From assembly GCA_964019695.1 (NCBI GenBank), contig OZ026516.1:81671018-81735017 (forward strand): a stretch of DNA of 64,000 bases. Reading direction: 5' to 3'. Source of the DNA: Loripinus fragilis (Eukaryota > Mollusca > Bivalvia > Lucinida > Lucinidae). Below are positions 24,773-36,065 of the stretch, piece by piece. Every line of letters begins with the position of its first letter. Within the stretch, counting starts at the first letter, position 1. Under the pieces are notes generated by a model. The model was not told where the DNA came from and searched no databases. It was given only the letters and a program-made list of their open reading frames with translations. The translations under genes and the position numbers were made by a program.

Positions 24773-25455
24773 AGATTGTCTGTTAGTATAGATTTTGTCA
24801 TTTAGTTTGTATCGTAAATTGTTTATATTCAGGTGACCTTCTTTGTATACACGTAAATCTTTGAAAATATCGAATGTTTTTCGTATTATGATTCATTTGG
24901 GAATAGCCTATAAGATCCTCTGTGTGGGTCGATTTAGGTGAGTCCACAGAAATAAAGGAGGATTCACTGCTTTGGGTTTCATGAGTCAGTAAAATTTGAC
25001 AGAATGCAATGTCTAGAGTAAACTGCTTAAATTTTGAAAACACAATTCTGGATGCTTAAGCATTTTGAAAAATGGTAAATTGGTATCTATCAAAGTTTAT
25101 GATAATTGAAAGCAATAAAAATAGCGTTAATGTAAATTATGCATGTTTTTCACGGTACACACTTAACAAACATCGTCTCCATCAGTTTTATAGCATTTTA
25201 ACGACACTCTTCTCGAGCTGTCATGTGTTTTTATTACTTTTTCAATATTTCACATAGTGTGAATGTTCCATTAAACAGGCGCTTTTGTCACATCCATAGA
25301 TAGTTTGATTTGAGTCTGCATACGCTGGCAGATTTAATTGCTAAAATCCATTAAATCTTTCATTCAACCATTCGTATTGCCCCACTTGGATTTCCCTAGC
25401 AACAAACGAGGTAAAAGAACAGAAATACAGTATAAACTGGAATAGTTTTAGACTA

Positions 25456-25660
25456 CAGTAAAGCCTGTGTAAAACGGCCACTCTCAAAAAGACCAAAAAT
25501 TAGTTTCCAAGATCAATTATCGCTTAATGCAGGTCAAACATTTGCATAATGCTCCAAGGGAAACATTCTGCAATGCTTTCGACGTTCATTAAGCTACCAT
25601 TTGTCATTAAGATCTTTGTTTTGTCTATTTTTGAGTAGCCGTTTTACACAGGGTTTACTG
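25456..25660. mobile_element. MITE family C
   Basis: CAGTAAAGCCTGTGTAAAAC on the left, right end GTTTTACACAGGGTTTACTG. TA on the left, CA on the right (one duplicated base mutated). Confidence 0.85.
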
Positions 25661-26360
25661 CATTATAAAGTATTATTTTTCATGTCTACCTGCAAAATCG
25701 CATGTGAAAATATTATCTACTTATGCTGTCTGCTGTCTATATTTGCTTACATTATTGAATTATTTATTTATAGAGGCAATCAGTGAGGACCTACAGGAGC
25801 AGTCTGATCTGGGTCTACATTGTCGGAGAGGCTTCAAAAACATTTTAGCATACGACAAAGCAGGCGACATGTGGGTTATCGTAGTATCTGTCCAGAGTAC
25901 ATTAATTTGTAAAATAGGTTTTACAAACTGAATTAGATTAAATTTAATCAGAATATAGGCCAATGATGTATTTAAGCCCCCAGGAGCTGCGGCTATTGTC
26001 CTTCCTTAGGCGGTGATTGCTCGACCCTTAATATAGGTGTACTGTTAGAAAATTTTGCTCATTTTATAAAATCCTGGCAAAATGCTGAGAAATATTTTTT
26101 AGGAATCATCGGTCTGTATGATAAATGCTTTCTCTGTCGCCAAAGTTTCATCAGATAAATACATAAATACTGAGATGCGCGCCATCACGGATCGCAATAT
26201 GTAGCCAAATCATATTAAGAGTGTAGATACTCATCTTCCATCAACTAAAACAAATAAGGCTGAGATTGCAGAACAAAAGACACACTAGCATCGGAGTACA
26301 AATTCTGATTAAGGCGGTCAGAAAATTAGTATTGCACCTTATTGGTTCTAAAATGGACTA

Positions 26361-26434
26361 CAGTGAACCTGTCTTAAGCGGCCGCTAAAAATAGACAAAA
26401 CAAAGGTCTTAAAGCCATGTTGTAGACCAATGCA
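26361..26434. mobile_element. MITE family C, left part (split by LINE)
   Basis: CAGTGAACCTGTCTTAAGCG through GTTGTAGACCAATGCA. The rest of the element resumes at 28864, after the LINE insertion; joined, the two parts give a ~191 bp copy. Confidence 0.85.
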
Positions 26435-28863
26435 ATACAATACAATACAAATTTTATTTAAAGTCGGAAATCTAACAAATTAACATTAGCTATGTATAGC
26501 TATTAACCGACACATATAAGTATTAAGACATGTTACATAGTACAACATACAAAATTATAAAAGGATAAATAAGTTTTAAATTGCACATAGAAGCATTAGC
26601 ATCATAAGACATACATATTATGATAAAATTTAAAAGCGTTTAACTTTTTGCAAGCACATATTGTAGCAAACATAACTGAAAAGGAAGGAAAAATATCTTC
26701 AGCTATAGCCATAATTGAGTCTGTACAATTATTAAATTTGATATAAATAGTCAATATTATTAAGAAATCACCATAAAATCACCATAGAATAATCACAGCT
26801 TTACAATCATAATCATATCACAATGTTAAGTTTTAATACATAATTGACAAAGACCCAAAAAGAGCTATTAAACTGAAGATTTAGCATTAAAAGCAATAAA
26901 AGCAACAAAAAATTAAAACAGAAGCATTAACAGTTTGAGCAGAACGAGCATGTGCAGACCCCCCCGCTCCATGTACCAATTTGTGACCTAAATTGCTCCG
27001 TAGATGTAATGTCTCGGAACTTTTGTGGTAGGGAATTCCATATTTTAGCAGCAGTAGAGCGGAAGGATCTAACACCATATGAACTGGTCCTCACCTGGGG
27101 TATTTCAACTGTATTTGTGTACCTAAAAGAATAAGAATGGGGTTTATATGTTAAAATATTCAAATATACAGGTGTTTGATTATTTAAAATCTTAAAAGCC
27201 TCTAGTGCTATTGCCCTCAGTCGTCTGACTTTTAGTGAAGGTAGTTTTGATTTATCAAGCAAAGTATCATAGCTAGAATTGTAGTCTTGATATATAAATC
27301 TGAGGGCCCTTTCCTGAATTTTCTCTATCTTCTTTGTGTTAACTTCCCCACAAAAATGCCAGACGAGAGGGCAATAGTTAAAATTTGACATGATAAATGA
27401 ATAATATATATTGAGTTTCCCCAATCTGCATAAGTTTTTTCCTATTCTCTTCAACACATTTAGTTGTCTAGATGCTTTTTTACATACATTTGATATATGA
27501 AGATCGAAACTCAATTTAAAATCAATGGTAACACCTAAAAGTTTAACATGATCCTCACAATGTATGATATTATTATCAAGATTAAAAGTTATATTTTCAT
27601 CTTTTGTACGCTTACCAACAGCTATGGCCTGGAACTTGTCTGGATAAGCTTTCATATGATTGTCAGCAAACCATTTAATCAGCATCAAGCTGTCTTCAGC
27701 AAGATTTGCGATTAGTTTTGAAAGTACTCGGTCCGCAGCAGACACTGTATTGTCGTCTGCGTAGTTGTACAACTTACTGTTTTTAATAACATGGAAAATA
27801 TCATTAATAAATATGTTGAAGAGAATAGGACCAAGAATGGATCCCTGGGGCACACCCTTGAGGATAGGTTGAAAATCACTTATGAAACTTCCAAGTTTTA
27901 CACACTGCTTTCTATTGGTTAAATAGCTTTTTAAAAGTTTAATTGCATTTTCTGACACACCATATGCTTTAAGTTTAAGAAGGAGCAGGTCATGTGGCAA
28001 ACAGTCAAAGGCTTTTGAGAGATCCATTAAAATAGCTGCCACATACTTATTTTCATCCAAAGCCTGCTTCCAGTCCTCAATTATCCTCAGGAGTGTGCTC
28101 TGACATCCATATCCTGGCCTGAATGCAGAAAAGTAAGTATTGAAATGTTGACTGAAAAAACTACATAATTGTTCATTTATTGCCCTTTCATAAATCTTAG
28201 AAATAACAGGTAAAATACTAACAGGGCGGTAGTTTTCCTTATCAAGGTTGCTATTCTTTTTGTGCAAAGGGGTAACCATTGCTTTTTTTGCATTGTCGGG
28301 GAATTTCGAACACTCAATTGTCAAATTGATAAGATTTGTTATTGGCTTGACAATCACTGGCCTTGCCAACTTCAAAATCTTTGACGAGATTCCATCATGG
28401 CCAGTCGCCTTTTTAACATTCAGTCGGCCTATCTGTTTATTTACAAATTCTTCATCAACAGGTTTGAATTGGAGGTCTGACTGCACTGTTAGATTTTCCT
28501 GTATTTTCAAAAGACTTGGGTGTTCCTCGTTAATGGGGATAGAATTTTCTCCTATATTTTTTGCCACGTTTACGAAAAAATCATTAAAAATATTACAAAC
28601 ATCTTGCTGGTCATTAATCAGTTTATCATTTTCAAGTAAAATTGTGTCTTTCTGAATAAAACTTCCTTTATTTGTTAAAAAAGGTTTAACTGTAGGCCAA
28701 AAGTCTTTGGCCTTGCAGCCGCCAACACAACGTTCAATGAAATACTGATTTACAGATCTGCGTTTCAATTTAGTGACAAGATTTCTTTGTTGTCTGAATT
28801 TTTCCCAATTGCTAGCAGATCTGTAATTCTGAAATTTATTAAACAGCATTCTTTTCTTATAAA
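26435..28863 (-). mobile_element. 5'-truncated non-LTR retrotransposon
   Basis: A minus-strand LINE inserted into a family C MITE. Its 3' end is the TTGTA pentamer tail at 26435-26450, followed inwards by ~490 bp of 3' UTR and then the reverse transcriptase ORF. The 5' end is cut at about 28863, inside the linker before the RT domain, so the endonuclease and any ORF1 are missing. The target duplication is at most CA. The truncation fits target-primed reverse transcription. Jockey/CR1 superfamily is inferred; clade uncertain. Confidence 0.88.
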
Positions 28864-28909
28864 CAGGTCGAAAGTATTGCAGAATGCTCCCAATAGTTTT
28901 GACCTGCAT
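26927..28909 (-). CDS. LINE reverse transcriptase (Jockey/CR1-like), truncated
   Basis: This 660-codon open frame encodes an RNA-directed DNA polymerase of a non-LTR retrotransposon, which copies element RNA into DNA at the target site. Visible order: linker with KKATGHDGISSKIL (about 167-180) and VTPLHKK (212-218), then NYRPVSILPVISKIYERA, then motif A AAILMDLSKAFD with catalytic D296. Motif B is KGVPQGSILGP (351-361). The YADD box has the catalytic aspartates at 385-386. A thumb region with KLLGVTID follows, and a Cys-rich end CTCSFCSNC. The N-terminal endonuclease is absent because the element is 5'-truncated. The first ~15 residues and the ATG come from the flanking MITE, so the annotated start is fortuitous. 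No stops or frameshifts, so a recent insertion, but it is not expected to be autonomous. Confidence 0.9.
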   Translation of the reverse strand: MQVKTIGSILQYFRPVYKKRMLFNKFQNYRSASNWEKFRQQRNLVTKLKRRSVNQYFIERCVGGCKAKDFWPTVKPFLTNKGSFIQKDTILLENDKLINDQQDVCNIFNDFFVNVAKNIGENSIPINEEHPSLLKIQENLTVQSDLQFKPVDEEFVNKQIGRLNVKKATGHDGISSKILKLARPVIVKPITNLINLTIECSKFPDNAKKAMVTPLHKKNSNLDKENYRPVSILPVISKIYERAINEQLCSFFSQHFNTYFSAFRPGYGCQSTLLRIIEDWKQALDENKYVAAILMDLSKAFDCLPHDLLLLKLKAYGVSENAIKLLKSYLTNRKQCVKLGSFISDFQPILKGVPQGSILGPILFNIFINDIFHVIKNSKLYNYADDNTVSAADRVLSKLIANLAEDSLMLIKWFADNHMKAYPDKFQAIAVGKRTKDENITFNLDNNIIHCEDHVKLLGVTIDFKLSFDLHISNVCKKASRQLNVLKRIGKNLCRLGKLNIYYSFIMSNFNYCPLVWHFCGEVNTKKIEKIQERALRFIYQDYNSSYDTLLDKSKLPSLKVRRLRAIALEAFKILNNQTPVYLNILTYKPHSYSFRYTNTVEIPQVRTSSYGVRSFRSTAAKIWNSLPQKFRDITSTEQFRSQIGTWSGGVCTCSFCSNC

Positions 28910-28980
28910 TAAGCGATAATTGGTCTTGAAAACCCATTTTTAGTCTTATTTAGAGTGGCCGCTTAAGAAAGGTTTTACTG
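28864..28980. mobile_element. MITE family C, right part
   Basis: CAGGTCGAAAGTATTGCAGA through to GCTTAAGAAAGGTTTTACTG, with TA outside. Completes the MITE interrupted by the LINE. Confidence 0.85.
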
Positions 28981-29998
28981 TACATTTTGCTGCTGCTGCT
29001 GGTATTAATGCATAACCCAGTACAGTTTCATAACGGTTTTACTACCGAGCCGAAAACACAGCTGATTTCATATTGTTACATCATTTCGCATCCTTTTTTA
29101 TTTTGGATACTTGTAATAGGATGATACTTTGGGAAGCAGTGAATAACCAGATGAAATGCCACATAATGTTGCATTTCATCAGGGTATGCACTGTTTGTTT
29201 AAATAAAAACGATCGTCAGAGACATAAAGTAATTTTGAAAGTTCGACCTGTGACAACTTACAATACAAATATGTACACATTCATGCTTAATGTATTAATT
29301 GAAATAAATAAAGTATTTCTATAGATATGTTCATTTTCGTTTGACGACTGAACATGAAAACTTTGTAACATTTAAATCGGATTTGCATGTGTGTATATCA
29401 GATTATACATGACAGGACAGTCCATCATTTTGCATCACGATTGTTTGCCACATGAGATAAGGTTAACAAAATGCGTTTTGGATTTGCACTTTGCATGTTC
29501 ACAATGCTTAGTTGCTACTTCAAGCCATGAAAATAATTAAACAATTCTCTACGGACATTTTTCCAATTCTTTATCCCCGTTAGTGCAATATTATTCATGA
29601 TGTTACTCTACTTTTAAACACTTTGTGACTACACACTCAAGAGACTTGCTTTTATTTTATACTTAGCAGTGAAATCAATGCATGTCAAAAACAAATAAAA
29701 GTGATACCAGTCACTCACTAGTGAAATGATATATTTTCACTGTAGCGTGTGTTTTTTTATTACTTCTGAGTTTTCCATTCACTTAATGCATTCCACTTCA
29801 GAACTTCAAACGCCCATAACTTTCTTATTTGTGAACGAAAACATCAAGTATGGGCATGCATTTTCTTAGTTAGAACGTGACGAATATTTTGGTACCAAAA
29901 TTTTTTGGGTTTGCTAAAATATTCCTTTTTATGCTTTTTCAGTTTATAAAAAGTATAAAATAAAAAGAAAATTTACTTTTTTGGTATATACCAAAGCT
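28981..29998. other. No gene recognised
   Basis: AT-rich. Near 29125-29190 an inverted pair (AGATGAAATGC / GCATTTCATC) precedes AGGGTATGCACTGTTTG, a degenerate form of the recurring MITE core. Confidence 0.45.
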
Positions 29999-30087
29999 AT
30001 TTCATCTCGTAAGTTGAAACATCAGAATTTTCACTCGTGCTGCGCACTCATGAAAATTCTGATGTTTTCAACACACTCGATGAAATA
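29999..30087. repeat. 89 bp hairpin
   Basis: ATTTCATCTCGTAAGTTGAA and the block ending TTTTCAACACACTCGATGAAAT are complementary. The inner stem ATCAGAATTTTCA pairs with TGAAAATTCTGAT around a loop containing GTGCTGCGCAC. Confidence 0.9.
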
Positions 30088-30657
30088 TGTATGGTATTCA
30101 CCCAAAAAAATAAATATCCCCCATGTACTCAGAACATGACGTGTACATTTGACTGGAATCGAGCTGCTATTTCATTCGATAATGTGTCTAATTCGGTTAG
30201 AATACAATATACCAATAACACATGTGTGTTTCGTGAGAAACAATGTATTGTGTTTATTCAATTTAATCTACCCGCTGTGTCATCAGGTACAGTGAAGCCG
30301 ACGCTAACCGTAACGGGAAGCACGCCATCATATACAAATACAACCTAAGAAAATGAGAAAGTTGCAATGGCATTGCCTTATAAATAGTATAATGCTTCAA
30401 TATTAAAAAAGCACAAGGTTATAAGTGGAAAGCAATTTGAGACTTAAGTGTGTCAAAGAGAGAATGTATTCATAACTTCAAAGAAAACGATAAAAAGTAA
30501 TGAGAATTAATTTCACAGGAAATATCTTGCATGTTCCACGTTGCGTGGGTAGCATGTTTCATTTGCCTTGGACTAAATCTAAAATATTGTTTTGATGTCA
30601 AACATGGCATTGAATATAACTGGGAAATGATATGAGAAACATGCTGTTGTTGAGAAC

Positions 30658-30704
30658 ATGCTCAGTTGAGTTAAGCATGAACAAGTTTTATAACCTCAGG
30701 GCCT
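30658..30704. mobile_element. MITE family E, terminal fragment
   Basis: CTCAGTTGAGTTAAGCATGA then AAGTTTTATAACCTCAGGGCC: the right end only. Confidence 0.75.
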
Positions 30705-30794
30705 GTTTTTTCGACAGACCAAAATAGATTTTTACCATTCCTCTAATAAACTTTTCACAATATTTTATAACATGTCATTTAACACATATATATA

Positions 30795-30982
30795 AACCTA
30801 GTTTCTTTTTTTGTCGGACATCAGCAAACAGTGCAGAACCAGATCAGGTTTTCCACTGTTTGCTTACAGAAGATATTTTAAAATTTGAATTAAAATGAAA
30901 AATACCACCAAACAACCATAAAATTTGAAATGGACTCGTCTAATTGATAAGGGTGGGAAAATACATTCGGCATAAATGAGTT
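30795..30982. mobile_element. MITE family F, degraded
   Basis: AACCTAGTTTC at the left and GGCATAAATGAGTTAA at the right, with ACCAGATCAGGTTTTCCACT and GTTTGCTTACAG inside, and AAAAATACCACCAAACAACC as in the 16.6 kb copy. Confidence 0.75.
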
Positions 30983-31084
30983 AATCGAAGCGATGCATAA
31001 GGTTAAATGTATAGACAACTCAGAAGTAGTAGTATTCGCAATGGAATTAACAATAAACGTGAATTATGTGGTACTTTATAAGGT

Positions 31085-31400
31085 TAGGAAGAAGGCAAAG
31101 ATCATATATCGATACGATCAAGTACCACACCTAACCAGAGACACCATATGGGAAAGTGATAAAAACACAAAACGTCACACACAAGAGAACCAAGATGTTA
31201 GCCCTTTCCCAGCAGGTGATCACAAAGCTGCAAGGAACAGACAAAACAGCATAATAAAGACAAACGTAAAACATAAATAACAAAAAGTATCCACAAAAGA
31301 AGTATCGCCTTGGAATAGACAGTAAAAGAAATACTGGGGGGCTTAAACATGTTTAATTGCACCAACCTCACCCTTAGTTCTGATGTGGATCAAGACACAT
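31085..31400 (+). repeat. Dispersed repeat B
   Basis: GCAAAGATCATATATCGATA, AAGTACCACACCTAACC, GGGAAAGTGATAAAAACACA, CCCTTTCCCAGCAGGTGATC, TCGCCTTGGAATAGACAGTA and the GGGGGGCTTAAACATGTTTA end. Longer than the 16.9 kb copy at its 3' side (CACCAACCTCACCCTTAGTT). Confidence 0.82.
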
Positions 31401-31554
31401 ATTGAATAGTGACACAAACACAAGAAAACACAACACACAAGAAGTTTGAGTAACCAGTATAATCAGTATAAAGCATGTCATATTCTCATCAACACACACA
31501 CCAAGCAACTACATGACTGCAGACGCTAACACATACTTCCTCTGATCTTTTCGT

Positions 31555-31810
31555 GGGCAACTTTTCTCAAACGTCTAAAAGTTAATTTAGGAATCTGAAT
31601 TGTTGCAATTTAGACATGGAATGGAATATTTTGATCATTATATAATACATACTTTCCAATTGGCGAGAGAAAATCTCTCATTACCTGTGATGAAATTTCT
31701 GGACACCTTTCTTCAAACGGTCAAAAAGGCGGACGTAGATCTAAATTGTTGCATTTTGGACATCTAGCATTATACTCTCCAATTGGCAGGAGAAAATCTC
31801 TCTCATTACA
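31555..31810 (+). repeat. Imperfect direct duplication (~130 bp unit)
   Basis: TTTCTCAAACGTCTAAAAG through CTCCAATTGGCGAGAGAAAATCTCT-like sequence occurs twice, with AATTGTTGCATTTTGGACAT in the second unit mirroring AATTGTTGCAATTTAGACAT in the first. Confidence 0.7.
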
Positions 31811-32901
31811 TGTGATGACCTTTATCAATGGCAACGCAAATACATATACTGATATGGCATTCACTGTCCTGAATGTGTGATGGTGTTGGATTCCTCTCAA
31901 AGCAACATTAAATGCCAAGCTGAACAATTTCAGCATCATCTTACAGATAAAGGCACGGAAATCAATCATTTATGATAGCTTAAATTAATCATTTAAACAA
32001 ACACATTAATGCTAAGGTAATGATTCTCTAGGATGCAATAAACTGCAACACCATAGCTGATAGATAGCAAACTCGCAATCATCAAAGTCATTTTGTTAAC
32101 TGTCATAAGGAAAACCAACTTTATAGATTGTGCGAACATTGACTCTTAGGAAATATAGTGTGGCACTTATAGGCTTTGTTATGTGATGAAGGGTCTAGGA
32201 TTGAAGTGTAAAATACGATGTTTTACACGAATACAATTCAATCGTGTCTTTTTTTATATTCTTCAAGAGCTTGGTGTCCCTAACTGGTTCTTATCATAAA
32301 AATGAGCTATTATTTTATGTGGTTTAGGACTCGGACCCCAATGGTTTCAGAGACATTAATGTTTTATGAACTGTTGGGGGACAGGGTTCAGTGTCACTGA
32401 CTGTGTCTTTGATAATGAACAAGGTACGGGTGAGATATTTTCATCAACCCTTGATGAGCTGGAGGGGTGGGGCATAACTGTTGATGTCATTGGATGTGTC
32501 TTATCATAATGAACAATAATATATATGACTGAGGGATGGGGATCTGAACAGTTACTAGGACTTTATACATTTTATGAAGTGGAGGGGTGAGGCCTGAGTC
32601 GGTTCTAATGAGGGATCAAAATATGTTTTATGAAGATACATGTAAAAGTATATGAAAAGTTATCCCACTGGACCCTTCTAATATTTATGGAGCTGTGTCA
32701 GATTTTAAATCAAAAATTTGACAATTTCTAAACAACAATTGAAGGATATTCAAATTATTTTGACAATATAACATTTGAGAAATAATTTCCAAATAAAGTA
32801 TTTTCATTCTGATATAACTACCAATACGAAATTCAGCAAAATGCAAAATAAAGTTTACGGTTCATTGGTAAAGATACAGTACCACGCCAAATGTACAAAA
32901 A
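31811..32901. other. No recognisable feature
   Basis: AT-rich. Repeated weak similarity around TTTTATGAA and GGGG-rich blocks at 32340-32600 suggests an old degenerate tandem repeat, not resolved by eye. Confidence 0.4.
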
Positions 32902-33410
32902 TAGTAAATGAGTATGATCAGGAAATACCACAATCACAAACCGCAGACAACCCTGTGGCACCGCGAGGAAGAACCGCTCAACCATCACGAGACACCAGGA
33001 AGACAAAATAAGCAAATCAACCAGCTATCTCTTCCCCATCAAGATGATTGCAATACTAGAATGGACATAAAGTAACGTGCAACAAAACATAGAACAATTA
33101 CAGAATCCCACAATGGGAGTGGCAATAAACAAAAAGTCAACAACAACAGAACCACCGCCTTAGAACGGACAGCAGCCTAAGCCACGGGAGGGGGGGGGGG
33201 GGGGGCTTAAATGCATTTTACTGGTACCAAATCTTCGCCCTAGATTCTGCTGTTGTTGAAATACAAGAAATGTTCAGCTCGCATGGAGGTCATCTAACTA
33301 ATGCAATATATCATCATGGAGAAACACTCTAATCCAATTAACACACCATGATGAAATAAAGAAAAGGGCTCATGACTCACAGATAGTCAGAGCTAAAGAA
33401 AAACTCAAAA
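32902..33410 (+). repeat. Dispersed repeat A, first of a tandem pair
   Basis: AGTAAATGAGTATGATCAGG to the AGTCAGAGCTAAAGAAAAAC block, with a G homopolymer at about 33187-33204. Directly abuts a second copy. Confidence 0.88.
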
Positions 33411-33790
33411 ATAGTAAGTGAGTATGATCAGGAAATACCACAATCACAAACCGCAGACAACCCCGTGGCACCGTGAGGAAGAGTCGCTCAACCATCACGA
33501 GACACCAGGAAGACAAATTAAGTAAAGCAACCAGCTCTCTCTTCCCCATCAAGATGATTGCAATACTAGAATGGACATAAAGTAACATACAACAAAACAT
33601 TGAACAATTACAGACTCCCACAATGGGAGTAACAATAAACAAAAAGTCAACAACGACAGAACCACGTTGAGCCACGGTGGGTCCAGCTACAGATAAGCAT
33701 CAGGCACCACTGATTAAAGCTTTACGTCAGAGCCGTCATAGAGCCTGAGGCCTGACCCACCGTCGTGCAATTAAAGACAAACCCTCTTTA
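33411..33790 (+). repeat. Dispersed repeat A, second copy
   Basis: Begins AGTAAGTGAGTATGATCAGG. It jumps from AACGACAGAACCAC directly to GTTGAGCCACGGTGGGTC, so the middle with the G tract and TTAAATGCATTTT is deleted relative to the first copy. Ends with GAGGCCTGACCCACCGTCGT. Confidence 0.85.
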
Positions 33791-34610
33791 CCCAAAGTTC
33801 AGAAGCAAAAATTTAGCCATTTATTTTTTTGCTGCAACCTTTACCTGGTCATTGCTTATGTTCTAAATCCGACCACAGACAAGTGTTCACACCCACTTGT
33901 CAGCAATTGCACCCAATAACGTGACAACGTCTTCAACAAAAATGCACACATATGGCATACACCAGCCAGTATGACAACAAATTCTAAGTAAAAACTGACA
34001 AGAGCTACAAAAGTAGGTGCCATACTTTTTACTGAGAGCCAGCAATGATTTTGTAGCCAGTAATTATGGAATACAAACGATATAAATGGGTTACACTCAT
34101 TTTTGAATGTTTGTGACTTTTCAGTATAGAGGATTGCACCATTTGGACCTGTACTGTACTTTTGTCATTGAAGCGTTGATTAAATCAAACTTTCATTTTG
34201 ATTGCAGATATCTGAAACTATGAAATGCATGCATGGTTAGTTTTTATTGTGTTGAATGTTAGAGATTGAGCTGAATCTAAATATCCTTCAATCGTTTTTC
34301 TGAGTATACTATGTGTTACAGCTACATAAGTACATGTGTAAGACAGGCATTCTGAACTGTTTTAAATTTGATTTGTTTAACAGCTTTTTATCATTTTAAA
34401 CCTGTTGATCCAGACTAAAGACCATTTTGTTGACTTCCTTCTATGCTGTACTCTCAGGTAAATTGCAAATTATAATTGATTTTATCTCTATATCTTAGCT
34501 AAACAAAAACTGCTTGAATGCACTTGCAGAAATGAAGATCATGGACTCCTTATATATTCTATAACGTCTGTATAGTTCGGAGCCCCTTGATTATATCAAA
34601 AATATGATGG
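33791..34610. other. No recognisable feature
   Basis: AT-rich sequence without ORFs, TIRs or hairpins that I can support. Confidence 0.45.
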
Positions 34611-35796
34611 TGTTAGTCAATTCCCAACATAGCTTCTTCAAGTGTGCTTTCAGACCTGAACTTATTGCTTAATTTGACTGCAATTCAATTGCAATTTAGA
34701 ATCGAAGTTCAGAGCTTATATAATAGATGAAAGGAACATACGAGGGTTATCCAATAAAAAGAGAGAATTTCCTTATAATGCAAGAGCTTGTACCATTAAA
34801 ACATTGCAAATGTAATCATTAGGTGGCATAACTTGTTCAGCATGCAGCAGCGTATCCAAATTTTGTTTGAAAGTGAGGTTGTTGTTGCTTAGCAACCAAA
34901 AAGTGATATTAAAGCTAGCCTGGCCAGATTTTCCACATACAAAAAGCTAATGCTAAAGAAACATAGCCTGACATTAAATTATTATCAATTATCTGAACAT
35001 AGATTGTCCTGTAATCAGTAATAGTTTAATTGTTCTCAATGTTAAAAATAAAATATGGTCATTAACATGTACATGTAAGTCATGGTTGCCTAGCAACCAG
35101 GCACTTGTGTGAAATTGGATTATTGGCTAAGTCTATATATTTCTGTTGCTAGGCAACAGTGGACACATGGTATACATGGTTTTTAAAGATACTGTTTTGA
35201 AATATAGAATATATTGAATAATTTGAGGGTGGTTTAAAACTATTATACCAACCAACAATGATTCAATGGCAAATTCATGACCCATACCCCCTTTTCTGAT
35301 TCCACATTTTTGCATTCTTGTCGCTTTTTTACTGTATATGTCCCTGTCAGTTTGACATTTTGAAAAAGAAGTCAATGAATTTTACATAATAATTACCTTT
35401 TGTTGTCGTTTATAGAATAGATTCTTTTTGGAATTGATCTTCACATGCCAGTAACCATGGCAACCATTTTAAGGTATCTGGCCAGGTAAGCTTTAAGTAC
35501 ATGTTTGGGTTGCTAAGCAACAAGAGACATCACATTCTGTCAAACTTTTGGATATGTTGCTGCATGCCCAACAAGTTATGCCACCTTATGGTCCTATTTG
35601 TGGTGTTGAAATGGTAAAACCTCTTGCATTATAAGGAAATTCTCGCTATTTATTGGATGACCCTCGTATGTTCCTTTCATCTATTATATAAGCTCTGAAC
35701 TTCGATTCTAAATTGCAATTGAATTGCAGTCAAATTAAGCAATAAGTTCAGGTCTGAAAGCACACTGGAAGAAGCTATGTTGGGAATTGACTAACA
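34611..35796. mobile_element. 1.19 kb inverted-repeat element with X-box-like sites
   Basis: The left arm starts TGTTAGTCAATTCCCAACAT and the right arm ends with its complement. Pairing continues through GAACATACGAGGGTTATCC and TCCTTATAATGCAAGAGCTT and on to the GTTGCTTAGCAACC / GGTTGCTAAGCAAC blocks, about 310 bp of arm. The ACGAGGGTNATCC segment resembles mariner termini. No transposase frame, so non-autonomous or a mariner-type insert nested within a palindrome. Confidence 0.8.
34884..35521. promoter_or_regulatory. Cluster of five X-box-like dyads
   Basis: Five dyad sites: GTTGCTTAGCAAC (34884-34896), GTTGCCTAGCAAC (35085-35097), GTTGCTAGGCAAC (35145-35157), GTAACCATGGCAAC (35451-35464) and GTTGCTAAGCAAC (35509-35521). 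They match the general X-box form bound by RFX winged-helix factors (GTNRCC, spacer, RGYAAC). Two lie in the paired arms and three in the interior. Sequence similarity only; function is not shown, and no nearby gene is visible. Confidence 0.45.
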
Positions 35797-36065
35797 TTTG
35801 ATGTTAGCTAACCGGTTTTGAAATAAAATTATTCAATACTAAAATTTTGTTGATTTTAATGTCAAAGTCTTTGCATAGTAACACTAAATGGTCAATATAG
35901 ACTGCATTTTTACGGTTTACCATGAAACTATTTGTTCTCAGTGCAGATTTAGACTGGCACTGACTATTTATAGTCTGTAGCCCTGCTGCAACCAAACATT
36001 TGCTGCTCAGGTCATAAAGACACTAGTTGAGTAATTGATACAATATTTTCTATGTCAACCATATA
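35797..36065. other. Spacer between two inverted-repeat elements
   Basis: AT-rich, no feature. Confidence 0.45.

Noticed and set aside
28248..28655. 135-codon plus-strand frame
   Set aside because: Antisense shadow of the LINE reverse transcriptase ORF.
30037..30348. 103-codon frame with TFDWNRAAISFDN and a Thr/Ser-rich end
   Set aside because: Composition is somewhat protein-like, but the start lies in a hairpin repeat, no family is recognised, and no splice context could be supported.
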